This document shows positions 22,971 through 35,448 of a DNA stretch of 64,000 nucleotides, piece after piece (positions within the stretch are counted from its first letter, which is position 1; each line of letters starts with the position of its first letter). The notes beneath the pieces were generated by a model. It had not been told where the DNA came from, searched no databases, and worked only from the letters and a program-made list of their open reading frames with translations. The position numbers were made by a program, and so were the translations under genes. Source of the DNA: Elysia chlorotica. Its lineage: Eukaryota; Mollusca; Gastropoda; Plakobranchidae. The stretch spans positions 742,840 to 806,839 of the forward strand of contig RQTK01000110.1 in NCBI GenBank assembly GCA_003991915.1, read 5' to 3'.

Positions 22971-24739
22971 GACGAGCGCTTTTACTTTAGATGGGGTACA
23001 TCGGCTTTTTTCAGTGCTCCAAACTCTTTCGCTAGAATCTAGATCGAGGCTGAAACAGTGTGAGCTTCGTGGCAGATTTATGCAAAGCGCAGATCTTCAG
23101 GCGTGGTCAGCCTATCTGAAATGACTTCATGAATACTAACTGGGTCCGTTGTAAGTTTATTTACTTACAACTTGTTTTGTTTCGAACTTACTTCCCACGT
23201 CTGTTCCTTCACAATTAAATTGTTTTATTATATAATTAATTTTATCACCACATGGACCCAAAGGGTTGCGCATCATTGGTGTAATGTGGGGCCTAATCCT
23301 GCTTATATAATCCAAGCGCTTTTGTAGATTGTTTAGAAAGTCGTTCAAGTCATTTTAAGTATTCACTCCTTTAAAAACAACTATAGGCCTTCCTTGGTTA
23401 ACCCATGTTTCTAAATTTTTGAAACAAGATAAAACATGAATGAAATATTAAAACGTTAGTTTTTGCATCTATCTCTGTGTAAGCTAGAGACTAGCATAAA
23501 TTAAAAGAGGAAAAGTATAAATTTACAAGCACATTCAAGCAAAAGAAACATAAAATACAAACAATAGCTAAGGATTCTAGCAGGCAGTTTCACTATTATA
23601 TTCTTCAGAAGCTCACACATTCCATAGTAAAGTTGGCATCTGGTGCTATAGCCAGTTCACCCCTCAAAGTCCTAAAACAAGTAAGAATATCACAAAGGTA
23701 GATACTGTGGGAAACTGTGGGAGTCTGTGGTAGCTGTAGTCTCACCGGCAATGTTTTTCCGTTTTTTCTCTTTGTTTTTTGTTTTTTTTTTCTTGTTTTT
23801 GCAATCTCCCGTAACACACTTTAACCCTATTAGCTTCTTATTTCTCAATCTACCGTAACACAGATTAACCCTATGAACTTCCTGCGCGCGCAATCAGTTG
23901 GGCGTGAAAACTTGCAGCTGTTCTGTTTTACCTCGCCTAGATCTACCTGGTGATGGTGCTAGTGTCGCCGTATAGGATCCTAGGAGATGTTACACCTAGA
24001 GAGAGAGGGAGCTCTTCTGTTAGCTAGGCTGCGATTGAAAGAACCCAAGGATAAGATTAAATTTGTGTTGAATTCACCACTATCTTTATTCTATTGCCAA
24101 TGGTAAAAGTATACGATTCAACAAAGAATCGCTCTGAGCTTTTTGAAGCTTTTGTGAGCATTTAAATCAATAAGTTTCGCATATGAGCGGGGTAAAAACG
24201 ACGATCAAAAGCAAGTCCAACTTCTTAAAAATAGTAACGTCAGGTCAGAAAGAGAACATTAATATGAAGATTGCTAAACGGAATATAGATCTATTATAAC
24301 TATTTTTCTCCAATGAAGTGTGTTTTTTTTTTACAAATTAATATCTTCTAAAATACTTTTTAAAACCAGAAGAATATATTTACCTATTAATTTTTGGAAA
24401 GGTTTACCGTAACGAGTTATATTCTTGAAAAAAGCTTATCCAACGACATGAAAGGAATAAGAATACTATTTTACCGAAAGGAGTTCAGGCTTTTAACCTG
24501 GAAGTATAAGTTAAAACAATCGCATGGTAATTAAAGAAGTTTTTTGTTCTAAGGTATGGGAATATGAACTTTTTCCTAAAGAACAATGCCTTTTATTTCT
24601 GTCTCTCTTCCTCTCCCGATATTTGCTTCTTTGATATTGTCTTTTTGTCTTTGTGTTATACTTCATTGAGTTTCTGTCTCTGTATACCTCAGTCTCATTG
24701 AGTTTCTGTCGGTATGTCCCTCTCTCTATGTAATTTATC
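22971..24739. other. Upstream of adenylate cyclase exon 1, no gene recognised
   Basis: A pyrimidine-preceded CTGTTTCAG on the minus strand near 23052 could be the acceptor of the first coding exon. The rest is AT-rich without conserved frames. Confidence 0.45.
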
Positions 24740-24812
24740 TACCTTTCTATCTATCTATCTATCTATGTATCTTTCTATCTATTTATCTAACTATCTATCC
24801 ATTTTCTATCTG

Positions 24813-24901
<89 letters not shown>

Positions 24902-25012
24902 AATCTATCTATCTATCTGTCTATCTATCTATCTATCTATCTATCTGTAATTTTATCTATCTATCTATCGATCCATCTATCTATCTATATATCTATCTAT
25001 CTATCTCTAGCT
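24740..25012. repeat. (TATC)n microsatellite
   Basis: About 60 tetranucleotide units with CTGTCTG and other interruptions. Confidence 0.97.
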
Positions 25013-25479
25013 TTATCCTACTTTGCGAGTCTTTATGTATACGATTTTTTTTTTGTAAAGAAACAAGGCATGTCTCTTGGCACGTTTTAACCTTATCACC
25101 CAACCCCCATTATAAAAATAAGAGAAATTGATTACTTATCATGCACACTGGACATGACAGTAATTCAATAAAATGATACGTTCTGTAGAGAGCACATCGG
25201 GTTACATCAGGTTTTGGAAATGTTTACCTCTGGACTCAGTTCGATCACAAAATTGGTTCGTGATTTGATTTTGTTTCTGTTTCTGTTTTAAATCTATCTT
25301 TTTCTCATCCTGTTCTACTCTTTAACTCATCTTTTGTTTTGTTTTTTTTGTATTAATAAATTTGTACAGACAAATCATATTTTAACATAGAAATAATCCT
25401 ATTCTTTCAAATGTTTACTTTAACTAGTCTTCTTTTCACTTAAACTTATCTTTCTCACTCTCTCTCTCATCCTTGCAGT

Positions 25480-25482
25480 CTT

Positions 25483-25559
<77 letters not shown>

Positions 25560-25560
25560 C
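25480..25560. repeat. (CT)n microsatellite
   Basis: About 30 CT units flanked by ctttctttct. Confidence 0.96.
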
Positions 25561-26888
25561 CCTCTCTCCGTCCCATCTTAAAAGGTTTTCCATCTTTCTC
25601 CTTCTTTCTCTTTATCCATATCTCTCTCACACACATACACCTCGGTCCCCTAAGTTTGGCCTTCATCAATAAGGTGAAACATAATGCCTCAAACAAAAAT
25701 GTCATAGCTGCAACATGTTTAAGCATAAATATCATGTACATGTATCAATAATAGCATGCCTGTCAATCAGAATCCAAATATAAGGAGTGCCCTGGTCTGT
25801 GACTCGATTGAGCACTAGCCGGAGGGACGGATGCTCAGGCTGGCATCTCATGGTGAAGCGGAAGCATCTGGGATCGCTTTGTCAGCTCGCGACCTATTTC
25901 AGTTTCCCATGGCCTGTTCAATCGCCTCCGGCTCAGATTATGGCATGTACTTTCTTTCTATTTTCACAAATTTAGGTCACCTTTAGAGAATTTTGAGGTA
26001 CTCGAGTGCATTCCCTTCTTCCCACAACACATACACCTCAAACTGCCTTATTCCTCTGTTCCACCTTTATTTTATTGACACGTTTTGGTACAATTATGTC
26101 GCTGAAGTTTTCGGAGATACACTTTTTGGTCTGTGTGGATAGCCTGTTCTATTTTCTTTCACATCGAGATAGAGATGTTTGACCGGCTGAACACGCGTAG
26201 ATCTTAGTCTTTCCAATTGCCCAAAGGTGATCTGCAAGTAGATTCATTTTCCTTCTATGGGTTTCCCAAAGAAACTTAGTTATACGACCACGGCAGTACC
26301 AGCTGAGAATGGAACCATAAACAGCAAATGGCACAACGGACTAGGCTAACGCCAAGAGCACTTTTCGTTGGTAAGTTTTCCTAGAGTGTGGGAGAAGTTT
26401 CATACTGGAAACGGTGGAGCAAATAAATTGTGATTCGAACTCCGCGCGCGGATCTCTTGTTCACCAGACAAGAGTACTATCGACCGATCAAAGCAGGTGC
26501 AAATTAAGAAACCGAGAAAGCTTTTATGGCAATCGGAATTCTCTAATGCATTTTTTATTTATTTTTTTTTTCTCAACGTGAGCTTCGTCAACCTGACAAT
26601 GTGTGCGGTTGCCATGGCGTTAGTGATTCTTCAAAGTCCGCTATACTGTCGTTTATGACTACCCATTGTACCGGTGCAGTATTCGAGAAATCTATCCTTT
26701 GGTCCATAAGTTGCATACAACGCGTGCTTTATCAGAGGGTAGGTCGGTGTTAGGGGTTCATAGATAGGAAAGGACAAAACTCAGCATATCATTAATTAGA
26801 GTATTCTATATTTCCCGGGCCCATCTTTCGGTTAATTACTTGGAGGTGGGATAGAGGAAAAAGTTGCAAATATGAAAAGATAAGGACG

Positions 26889-26889
26889 T

Positions 26890-26965
<76 letters not shown>

Positions 26966-27056
26966 AAGAGAGAGGGGGAATATAGAAAGGGGGATGGGAC
27001 TTCAAAAAAGTTCCCAGGTAAAGAGATGAGAGAGAATGAGGTTATAGGAAAAGAGT

Positions 27057-27112
<56 letters not shown>
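26889..27112. repeat. Two (GA)n microsatellites
   Basis: GA runs at about 26889-26962 and 27061-27112 separated by purine-rich sequence. Confidence 0.95.
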
Positions 27113-27115
<3 letters not shown>

Positions 27116-27312
27116 GTAAATCAAATAAACGAGAGAAAAAAGACTTAAAGAAGATAATGTACAAAAGGAAGAATGGAAGAAGGAAGAAGGAAGGGTAGGT
27201 CCAGCAGGGAGTGGTAGAACGATATAAAAGAGCGGACTAGGAACCAGCTGCACAAGAACCACACACTGGGCACATGACCGTTTGGCACGCCAACTCCAAA
27301 TCGGGGCGGCAT

Positions 27313-27349
27313 CATGACATGACATGACATGACATGACATGACATGACA
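27313..27349. repeat. (ATGAC)n pentanucleotide repeat
   Basis: About seven units of catga/atgac. Confidence 0.95.
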
Positions 27350-27489
27350 AGATAAACGACGGACAAACTGTCAGTGCATGTGTCTGTATGAATGTGTGTC
27401 AGAAGGAGAGAAAGTGACAGAGACACACACTCGCAGATAAAAGGGGAGTTGTGAGAAGCACGATAAAAATGAAATCATTGAGAGTTAGA

Positions 27490-27506
27490 GAGAGAGAGAG
27501 AAATAA

Positions 27507-27581
<75 letters not shown>

Positions 27582-27585
27582 AGAC
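27490..27585. repeat. (GA)n then poly-G
   Basis: Interrupted GA run ending in about ten G. Confidence 0.95.
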
Positions 27586-27867
27586 AGATAGACAGACATT
27601 CAGGCAAATAGATAGAGTCATGTTATAGAAGCGAAGGAAGTGAACAAGCTTGTACAGACCTTATCAAACACACAAAAAGCTGGACACATTTTGGAAATCC
27701 CATAAGTGTTTGATACAAACTAGCAACTTATTTAAGAATGTTGATCTATGTAGATGTCATGCTATATAATTTAGCAGTGAAGGTGAGACTCAAACAGGGC
27801 CGTACACACTGCCGTTTGGGGCTTGTTTTGAACTGACAGTTAAGTGCTTCAATAAACAGAAAATCTG

Positions 27868-27874
27868 AGAGAGG

Positions 27875-27968
<94 letters not shown>
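27868..27968. repeat. (GA)n microsatellite
   Basis: GA run with one gggagggg interruption. Confidence 0.95.
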
Positions 27969-28229
27969 AGAAGATTTATTATAGAAAAAAATAGTTCAGA
28001 TTCGAGGAGTGTAAAGGTATGTTTCTTCCATACCATACAATCACAAGTTTAAATAATGAGGAAAAGTGGGTAGGCAGAGATAAAGGGCACAACATAAATC
28101 ATAGACTTGAGATTTAGGAAGAAAAATAATAAAGCGAGTTCAACGGCTACAAAAGCCGGGAAAAGGAAAAGGCAAGGTATGCGGTAGTTAAATAGATGCA
28201 TTACATGTTATTGCATAGATAGAGAGTTT

Positions 28230-28765
28230 CTCGCGAGTGTAGGGGGGTTATAAGATTACTCAGCCAACAGCCAACTAACCAACAGCATACAAGTAAGCTT
28301 AATATGTTGATGCACGGCCGTTGTGATACGCACCTTTGTAGTGAACTCTCAGAGAATCAGCTAAAGGAATGGCATAAAAAGACCATTTCGAGAGGGGAAA
28401 AAACCATGGAAATGGACTTTATTATATTATAATTTACAACTATTTAATTTTAAGAGCCTCTATTAAATGCTGCATACTAATGAAAATTTGAAAATCGTTT
28501 CTCGCGAGTGTATGGGAGTTATGATTACTCAGCCCAACGCCAACTAACCAACAACAGACAAGTAGGCCTAAGCTTAATATGTTGATGCACGGCCGCTGTG
28601 ATACGCACCTTTGTAGTAAACTCTCAAATAATGACTTAAAGGAATGGCATAAAAAGACCATTTCGAGAGGGGGGAAAACATGGAAATGGAACTTTATTGA
28701 TATTATTTACAACTATTTAATTTTATTAAATGCTGCATACTAATGAAAATTTGAAAATCATGTTC
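28230..28765. repeat. About 271-bp tandem duplication
   Basis: ctcgcgagtgta occurs at 28230 and 28501. The units share gatgcacggccg, gatacgcacctttgtagt and aatgctgcatactaatgaaa, with small indels between copies. Confidence 0.88.
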
Positions 28766-29108
28766 AAAGTAAAATTGATGTAGGGCCTACTTTACTAGAT
28801 CTTTTAGATTTTTTCTGAATATTTTCTCATTGAACATAATGCAAGTTTTTTTTCCTCTTTATCACCGTATTCTAATTATCTAGTGAAACTGTCGGTTATT
28901 TTCTCAGTAGTGTGATGCGCAATGTCCAGAAAATGACGAGATATTAGTTTAACCTTCCTTTTTTAATCGGTAGTCCTTCGCTCTTAAGTAAGACTGTATT
29001 CGCAAACTTCGCGGTATTACTGGTTTAACATCGTTCCATGAGCATCATATTCATAAATTTATTTCATTTTCTTACTTCGTCCCATTTACAATTCTATGCA
29101 TTCGTCGC

Positions 29109-29145
29109 ATTTTTTTTTTTTTTTTTTTTTTTGGGGGGGGGGGGT
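29109..29145. repeat. Poly-T followed by poly-G
   Basis: About 23 T directly followed by about 12 G; homopolymer lengths are unreliable in assemblies. Confidence 0.9.
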
Positions 29146-29566
29146 GGGGTGGAGTTCACACATCGTTTATCCCTGCTCTATCATATCTGCCTTGAATTCA
29201 ATAATCAAATTACGAAACCCATACATTTTCACAGCTTCTACACCTCTTTTCCTCCTTTTTTTCAAAATTACTCGTCATGTTTGTTCAATCCTTGATCAAA
29301 ACCTGTGACCCTCAGCAGCCCTGCCTGTTACCAGCACATTCACTGTAGACTGCAGATCTATCTACATTGTACATTGTAGCGGAGGTGTTTTGGCTGTTTT
29401 TCCCGCACCTTCCTGTTCCACCTGGTGCCACATACTCGCACCTCAACACACTGCAGCTGCGGGGTATCTTTCATGCGTGCATGTCTTGCTCGGTCAGGTA
29501 ACTTGGATACCAGTCGATCCTTCACAGCGACCCTCGTCTCAGAGAATCTGAGATTATTTTTTTTTT

Positions 29567-29690
29567 AGTTGGTTGAGTCGGTTTCTTCACGCTCAAGGTC
29601 CAATAAAATAACTATTTAGGTTATGTTGTGGATGGGCCTCAAGATTTACGTCTGACAACTTACGTGTTGCTACACAAGTAGGTAACTTAG
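29567..29690 (-). mobile_element. SINE 3'-part fragment
   Basis: Carries ttggttgagtcggtttc, caaggtccaataaa and cctcaagatttacgtctgacaac in minus orientation; no head. Confidence 0.5.
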
Positions 29691-29782
29691 ACATCAGTCA
29701 ATCTTTGAAAGAGAGCCCACGTCTCAGAGAATATGAGAGTTTCTTTGTTGAGATGACTTAGTCGGTTTCTTATCATTCAGTT

Positions 29783-30030
29783 AAGATGGTTGAGTTGATT
29801 ACTGTAACGTCCAATGTCAGCACTAAATAGGCTATAGTTGTGGACGGACCCCAAGACTAACGTCTGAAAATGTTTACGTTCTGCCACACAGAGAGGGATG
29901 GAAACCTGGACTACTGTCTCAATCAGTAGGGTAAGAAATCGGCGATATTTTTTCTAGCGAACGTGGATTTCGAACCGAGGACTCCCCGATTATAGACCAC
30001 AATTCATCCCGCTGCACTCCTAGCCCTTCC
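29783..30030 (-). mobile_element. SINE copy, diverged
   Basis: Minus orientation. Shows taacgtccaatgtcagcac, the gaccccaagactaacgtctg block, ctactgtctcaatcag, and a head region with gatttcgaaccgaggactcc. Confidence 0.7.
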
Positions 30031-30154
30031 CAATCAGAGAATACAGTTCAACCCCCGCCCCCCACCCCCCCACACACACACACACACACACCCTACATTA
30101 GAATTTCTTCGTGGTAGAAAAATGATCTCCTAGTTTAGCATTTCCCAGGTTTCT

Positions 30155-30425
30155 GAGGAGGATTCGTATACGCCGACAGGATCCCAAGACTAACTTCTGA
30201 CAATATTTTTTTGCGTGCCGCCACAGAGACAGAGCGAGATCGGCTACAAGAAATTCTGTCTCAACCGGTCACACTATACCGGCACCGACACTGTCGCCGA
30301 CCAAACCAGCAGTAGAAGAACATTCAAGACAAGTAAATTCGTCCGATCGGGGGATAGAACCGAGTATCTCCCTATTTTGCAGTGCTCAACGCACTACCAC
30401 TTACAAAAGCTCGGCACCTTGAAGT
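30155..30425 (-). mobile_element. SINE copy, diverged
   Basis: Minus orientation. Contains ggatcccaagactaacttctg, tctcaaccggtcacactatacc, and a head-like gatagaaccgagtatctccc followed by a tRNA-like stretch. The open frame across it is a by-product, not a gene. Confidence 0.65.
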
Positions 30426-30745
30426 CCGAAAAGGTTTGTTTGTTTGTTTTTTGTAAAAATTCCAAGGAGTCGAACTATCGCAATTGGAGTTTGTCAATGG
30501 GTGCTATAATCCATCCGGCATGAAAACATGACGCATGGCCCGAAAAAAGCTCGACTTAACTGTTGTTATAGAAATATTGAAAAAAATCGGTATTCTCTGA
30601 AACTCGATAGTTTGGGGATGATAATCTCTAACAGATTTATTTCCCCTATTCTACTTCCCAACATCTATCTATTCTTTCTATCGCATTCGCTCTCTCTTTG
30701 TATCTTAGTCCTCCCGAATAAAAGCCTAAGCGCTCCACTGGGGGA

Positions 30746-30787
<42 letters not shown>

Positions 30788-30830
30788 ATATCCTTACTCT
30801 CTCTCTCTCACTCTCTCTCTCTCTCTCTCT
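30746..30830. repeat. (TATC)n and (CT)n microsatellites
   Basis: About ten TATC units, then a CT run after a short gap. Confidence 0.95.
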
Positions 30831-32428
30831 TGTTGTCGAAAACATTGTCTTTCAAAGCTGTTAGAATATTTTTTAGCCTAAAAATATAAACTTATCTAGA
30901 ATGTCCCCTCGTCCATGGTTTGAAATATTCAAATCATTCCAGAGGCAGCCTGCCATCAAAAAGCCGTTGTCTAAATGAATAACTGTATTGAATGAGATGT
31001 CTGCAGTGTTAGCCATGAGTGTGTCGTTGACAGGTCCACTCAATGCTAATAGAATAATGTTACATTGTTAGCATCCAGGCCTAGTGCTCAGTTGATGTGC
31101 CTACAATAACAGTACCAGTATCAGAATTGTAGGCTGAATATGAGACAAACAATTCAACATGTTCAGATGTTTAATTTTCAACGGGATGTAGGCCTGCGTA
31201 AAATGAAAGTGGCTTTATTGGATTCTTTAGATTTTGTTTGTGTTACGAGAGGTCCAGCAAATCTCCCACACTACGCCTTTTCGGTAATCTCTTTTGAAAC
31301 ACGAAATAGATGTATCCATATGGCTAATACACGCAAAGAATTGAATTATTAACGGCAAAAGAGTGCGATATTTAAAAGATAGATAAAAAAAACATCAATG
31401 GATAAAAAACTATTGAAAAAAAAATTAATTAAGAAACATAATTTTCTGCGTCCTTATTTACTATCATATCCACAACCACGAGAACTAATAATGTAAAAAA
31501 TGGAAAAAGGCCTTTTTATTTCAATTATCAGCAGCAAATAACGTTACGGTGATCCTGTTTCATTAAACATGGAATAGTATATGTCCAGATTCAACCGTGC
31601 ATAATACAGGTCAACAAATGAAAATGTGACATGCGTAACAATTTCTAGTTTTGCTGCTTATGCAACCGTTGCAAATGCATTGTGTAATGATTGTGTAATG
31701 ATCATGAAATGATTGTGTAATCATTAGAGAAATATGTCGCAGTGGAATACCTTGGCTACAGGATTGATGTGATCCTACCCGTGTTTTGTGTTTGTTGTTG
31801 TCTTGTATTGGTTTATTTCTTTTGTTGTTGCTTTGTTATTGTTTTTTTCCCTCAGTCAAATAGGCCTAGAGCAATAGGTACTAGGCACTTCACAGTTTCC
31901 TTACAACGTTTCAAGTTATTGAATTTTGTTTTCTCACGAGTATCTGTAGTTAAAATCATAAAGTCTAACTGGGTATTTAGTTACAGTTTTTATTCCGACC
32001 TTGTTGATTCACTCAATAAATTTTCTGTGTCCATTTATTTTAAATAAAGAGACAGTTTCTTCAGGTAGTTGCCAATGTGCTTATCACAATAATTGTTAAA
32101 TAAATTGACGAAAACACAATATATACACTATTTAAACCACACAGGAAAAACTGGTGAAAAACACGCCTGCGAAAAAAATAACTTAAAACTTAGTTTCAGG
32201 ACACAATCGCATAACTCACTTAGTAAATGTACATCTTCTCCACGAAAAGTTTACGGTTAGCATCCAAGTATACCTCCAAATGTAGCCTTCAGAAACACCA
32301 AAGAATAATCACAGTCGCTGCAGAGTCACATTATCCGCAGACAGGAATGACCACAAGGACTATCCCCCCATCAATAAGGCACGGTAGAGGGAAAGCACAA
32401 ACTATGCAAGGGTGAGCGATAAACTTAC
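30831..32428. other. Intergenic, no gene recognised
   Basis: Short frames only. No motif, splice-consistent exon chain or structured RNA seen. Confidence 0.55.
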
Positions 32429-32610
32429 AAAGCTTCCCGTCAGAGCGGCCTAAAACCTCTCGCTCCCCACGTCTGCACCGCAGGTTTCATTCCGCCTGCT
32501 CGCAGCTCTGCAGTCCGTCCGAAAAACTCGCGCCAAACTAGGCCTAGATCTTCTTCTACTGCCTCCTAAGCAAAGTACACCTAGATCTCTAGGCTACTGT
32601 CTCCTTTCTA
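32429..32610 (-). promoter_or_regulatory. CpG-rich putative untranslated first exon on the minus strand
   Basis: A locally GC-rich block with many CpGs in AT-rich surroundings. On the minus strand it ends GACGGGAAGCTTT|GTAAGT, a consensus donor (exon end 32429). It contains one ATG opening a 16-codon uORF. It could be the 5' exon and promoter of the adenylate cyclase gene 9.5 kb downstream on the same strand. No RNA evidence is available. Confidence 0.35.
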
Positions 32611-32689
32611 GGTGTCTATTAGATCTACCGAGAGAGGGGGGAAAGCATAAAAATAGAAGTCTTGCGTCTAGTGATAATTAGGTTCAGAG

Positions 32690-32835
32690 CAAAACGAAGA
32701 TTATGGGTCGGGAAATCTGCACCGACGTCCAATCATAGCTCTATCATGGAATTATGGAGCCTATAAGTAACCAGAGAATGCTATACCTAAGGGACCCGAT
32801 TATGTCATTCGTTTTTTGTTGTTTGGATCACAAGG
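32690..32835 (+). repeat. Dispersed element A, copy 3
   Basis: Contains aaaacgaagattatgggtcg, ggaaatctgcaccgacgtcc, aatcatagctctatcatgg and ggagcctataagtaacc, aligned with copies 1 and 2. Confidence 0.6.
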
Positions 32836-33145
32836 CTTGTGATATGATTATTTAAACGGATGGGTTTGTTTTGTCAGGGGTTACCTCCTGGATCCGGTCA
32901 AAACTAAACTGGCGTCTCCTTTTACCTCAATTATCCGCACTTCAGCAGTATTAATTGATTCGCATCTTTTTCAGTTCTTCTTTGTGTTGTGAGTTTGTGT
33001 TTGCTTTGGGAGCAGACGTGCGATTTATGTGGATTTTTTTTCTTCAAGATAAAAAGTCCAGGTGAATGGAAATGCAGAGAATATAGATGAGGGGGTGTGG
33101 TGAAAAGGTTCAGTGGAAAGGCACGGCAATCAAACATTGAAAGAA

Positions 33146-33147
<2 letters not shown>

Positions 33148-33199
<52 letters not shown>

Positions 33200-33240
33200 T
33201 GAGAAGCCAGGAGAGGGAGGGGGGTCGGGAGGGAGAGGGG
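33148..33240. repeat. (GA)n and GGGAGA tract
   Basis: About 20 GA units followed by purine-rich sequence. Confidence 0.93.
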
Positions 33241-33397
33241 AAAAGAAGCTTTTAAAAGACAGGCAAACAAATTAATTGATTCAATGACAGAAAGCTTTGA
33301 AAAATTAATTACAAATTGAAGAAGAAAAAAAGAGCTAAGGGAGATATAAAGAGGGAGTGGAAATTTAAAGCTAATCAGAGAGAAGGCAGCTTGTCAC

Positions 33398-33500
<103 letters not shown>

Positions 33501-33649
33501 GATACACAGAAGCAGGCCAACAACTATAGAGGCTTTAACAGACGGAGCTAGACCTAGGGACCAAATAATGATGCGAGCGACTGAGGGAATAAGGTGAAAA
33601 TAGGTTAGAAAGGGACAGCCACAAACCTAGGTCTAGCTTAGACCAACAG

Positions 33650-33745
33650 ATAAGACAAGTAGACAAAGACACATTTTTACACAAAGGACATCGACGGGGA
33701 TCGAACCTGCACCTTCTACTCGGCACCCATCGCCTTGCCACAGCT
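33650..33745 (-). mobile_element. tRNA-like SINE head of a different subfamily
   Basis: On the minus strand GGCAAGGCGATGGGTGCCG is followed by a perfect box B GGTTCGATCCCCG. No complete cloverleaf with a mature 3' end was evident, so a SINE head is more likely than a tRNA gene. Confidence 0.45.
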
Positions 33746-34110
33746 ACTACTGCTGCTGCTTATTTTATTGAGCCAATTAGAATTCCCCTAACTGCTCATC
33801 AAAAAACTGATTGAATATAAAATTACATAGAAGAGAATGTCCATTTCAATGAGTTATGAAACAGATATATCTGTTTGGAATATTCAAGCGTTAATGGCAG
33901 CGTAGAGAATTGAATTTTTTTACAGTCTCTTCGTGCTTTTTCAGCGAATCGATAATTGGTGTACAGTACGTCCTTGGAAAAAAAACCTTTGAAGTTTCTG
34001 ACGAGTTTCATTGTTTTGTGGGTTAATTGGGAATCTCTTGTATAACTCCATAGTTCATGTGGACTTTGAAAATTGAGTTAGTTGAGGTTGGTTAAAAGAA
34101 TTTATGAAAC
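33745..34110. repeat. Gap-flanking duplicate, left copy
   Basis: From ctgctgctgcttattttatt through gaatttatgaaacaagatag, nearly identical to 34626-35000 (a few substitutions and one deletion in about 370 bp). The similarity level fits two alleles or a recent tandem duplication. Confidence 0.9.
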
Positions 34111-34111
34111 A

Positions 34112-34121
34112 AGATAGATAT

Positions 34122-34201
<80 letters not shown>
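34112..34201. repeat. (GATA)n microsatellite at the gap edge
   Basis: More than 20 GATA units ending at the N run. Confidence 0.96.
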
Positions 34202-34598
34202 NNNNNNNNNNNNNNNNNNNNNNNNNNNNNNNNNNNNNNNNNNNNNNNNNNNNNNNNNNNNNNNNNNNNNNNNNNNNNNNNNNNNNNNNNNNNNNNNNNN
34301 NNNNNNNNNNNNNNNNNNNNNNNNNNNNNNNNNNNNNNNNNNNNNNNNNNNNNNNNNNNNNNNNNNNNNNNNNNNNNNNNNNNNNNNNNNNNNNNNNNNN
34401 NNNNNNNNNNNNNNNNNNNNNNNNNNNNNNNNNNNNNNNNNNNNNNNNNNNNNNNNNNNNNNNNNNNNNNNNNNNNNNNNNNNNNNNNNNNNNNNNNNNN
34501 NNNNNNNNNNNNNNNNNNNNNNNNNNNNNNNNNNNNNNNNNNNNNNNNNNNNNNNNNNNNNNNNNNNNNNNNNNNNNNNNNNNNNNNNNNNNNNNNNN
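34202..34598. other. Assembly gap (397 N)
   Basis: Run of N. It follows a (GATA)n tract (34112-34201) and precedes (TAC)n-(TGC)n. Sequence on its two sides is duplicated (33745-34110 and 34640-35010). Confidence 0.99.
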
Positions 34599-34606
34599 TA
34601 CTACTA

Positions 34607-34625
<19 letters not shown>

Positions 34626-34644
<19 letters not shown>

Positions 34645-35005
34645 TATTTTGTTGAGCCAATTAGAATTCCCCTAACTGCTCATCAAAAAACTGATTGCAT
34701 ATAAAATTACATAGAAGAGAATGTCCATTTCAATGAGTTATGAAACAGATATATCTGTTTGGAATATTAAAGCGTTAATGGCAGCGTAGAGAATGAAATT
34801 TTTTTACAGTCTCTTCGTGCTTTTTCAGCGAATCGATAATTGGTGTACAGTACGTCCTTGGAAAAAAAACCTTTGAAGTTTCTGACGAGTTTCATTGTTT
34901 TGTGGGTTAATTGGGAATCTCTTGTATAGCTCCATAGTTCGTGTGGACTTTGAAAATTGAGTTAGATGAGGTTGGTTAAAGGAATTTATGAAACAAGATA
35001 GATAG
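34626..35005. repeat. Gap-flanking duplicate, right copy
   Basis: Same content as the left copy in the same order, but preceded by a longer (TAC)n-(TGC)n tract and followed by a more irregular GATA tract. Confidence 0.9.
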
Positions 35006-35104
35006 ATAAATAGATAGATGGATAGATGGATAGAGGTCCGCGTATTATTCCGCGAGTTATTGTTGCTGTTTACAATAAGCTTAATTTAAAAGTTATGGAG
35101 GCAG

Positions 35105-35134
35105 ATGGACAGACAGACAGACAGACAGACAGAC

Positions 35135-35167
<33 letters not shown>

Positions 35168-35168
35168 T

Positions 35169-35203
<35 letters not shown>

Positions 35204-35222
35204 GGCAGGCAGGCAGGCAGAT
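35105..35222. repeat. (GACA)n microsatellite
   Basis: About 24 GACA units, then four GGCA units. Confidence 0.96.
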
Positions 35223-35274
35223 ATGCAAATAGATATACAGGCAGATATAGAAAGAAATGGTGTGAACATAAGAC

Positions 35275-35345
35275 AGATGAGAATGAGAGATTGGTGATAA
35301 TATAAGAGAGATGAGAATGAGAGATTGGTGATAATATAAGACTGA
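35275..35345. repeat. 38-bp tandem duplication
   Basis: gatgagaatgagagattggt plus gataatataaga appears twice in a row between a (GACA)n and a (GA)n tract. Confidence 0.85.
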
Positions 35346-35379
35346 TATAAACAGAAGATACATATAAAGAAAGACAACA

Positions 35380-35389
35380 GAGAGAGAGG

Positions 35390-35432
<43 letters not shown>

Positions 35433-35448
35433 GGAGAGAGAGAGAGAA
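35380..35448. repeat. (GA)n microsatellite
   Basis: About 20 GA units with ggg and at interruptions. Confidence 0.95.

Noticed and set aside
24740-25012. Regularly spaced repeat array that might be taken for CRISPR
   Set aside because: It is a tetranucleotide (TATC)n microsatellite with no unique spacers, in a eukaryotic context.
27002-27426. Minus-strand frames with MSCHVMSCHV repeats
   Set aside because: Readings of the ATGAC pentanucleotide repeat and GA tracts.
30215-30523. 102-codon plus-strand frame
   Set aside because: Lies across a minus-oriented diverged SINE; no conserved motif.
33650-33745. Possible tRNA gene on the minus strand
   Set aside because: Box B is good, but I could not form a full cloverleaf with acceptor pairing; it fits a SINE head better.
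35026-35305. Repetitive Asp-Arg-Gln-Thr frame and its Cys/Leu/Ser complement
   Set aside because: Translation of (GACA)n; no independent evidence of a gene.
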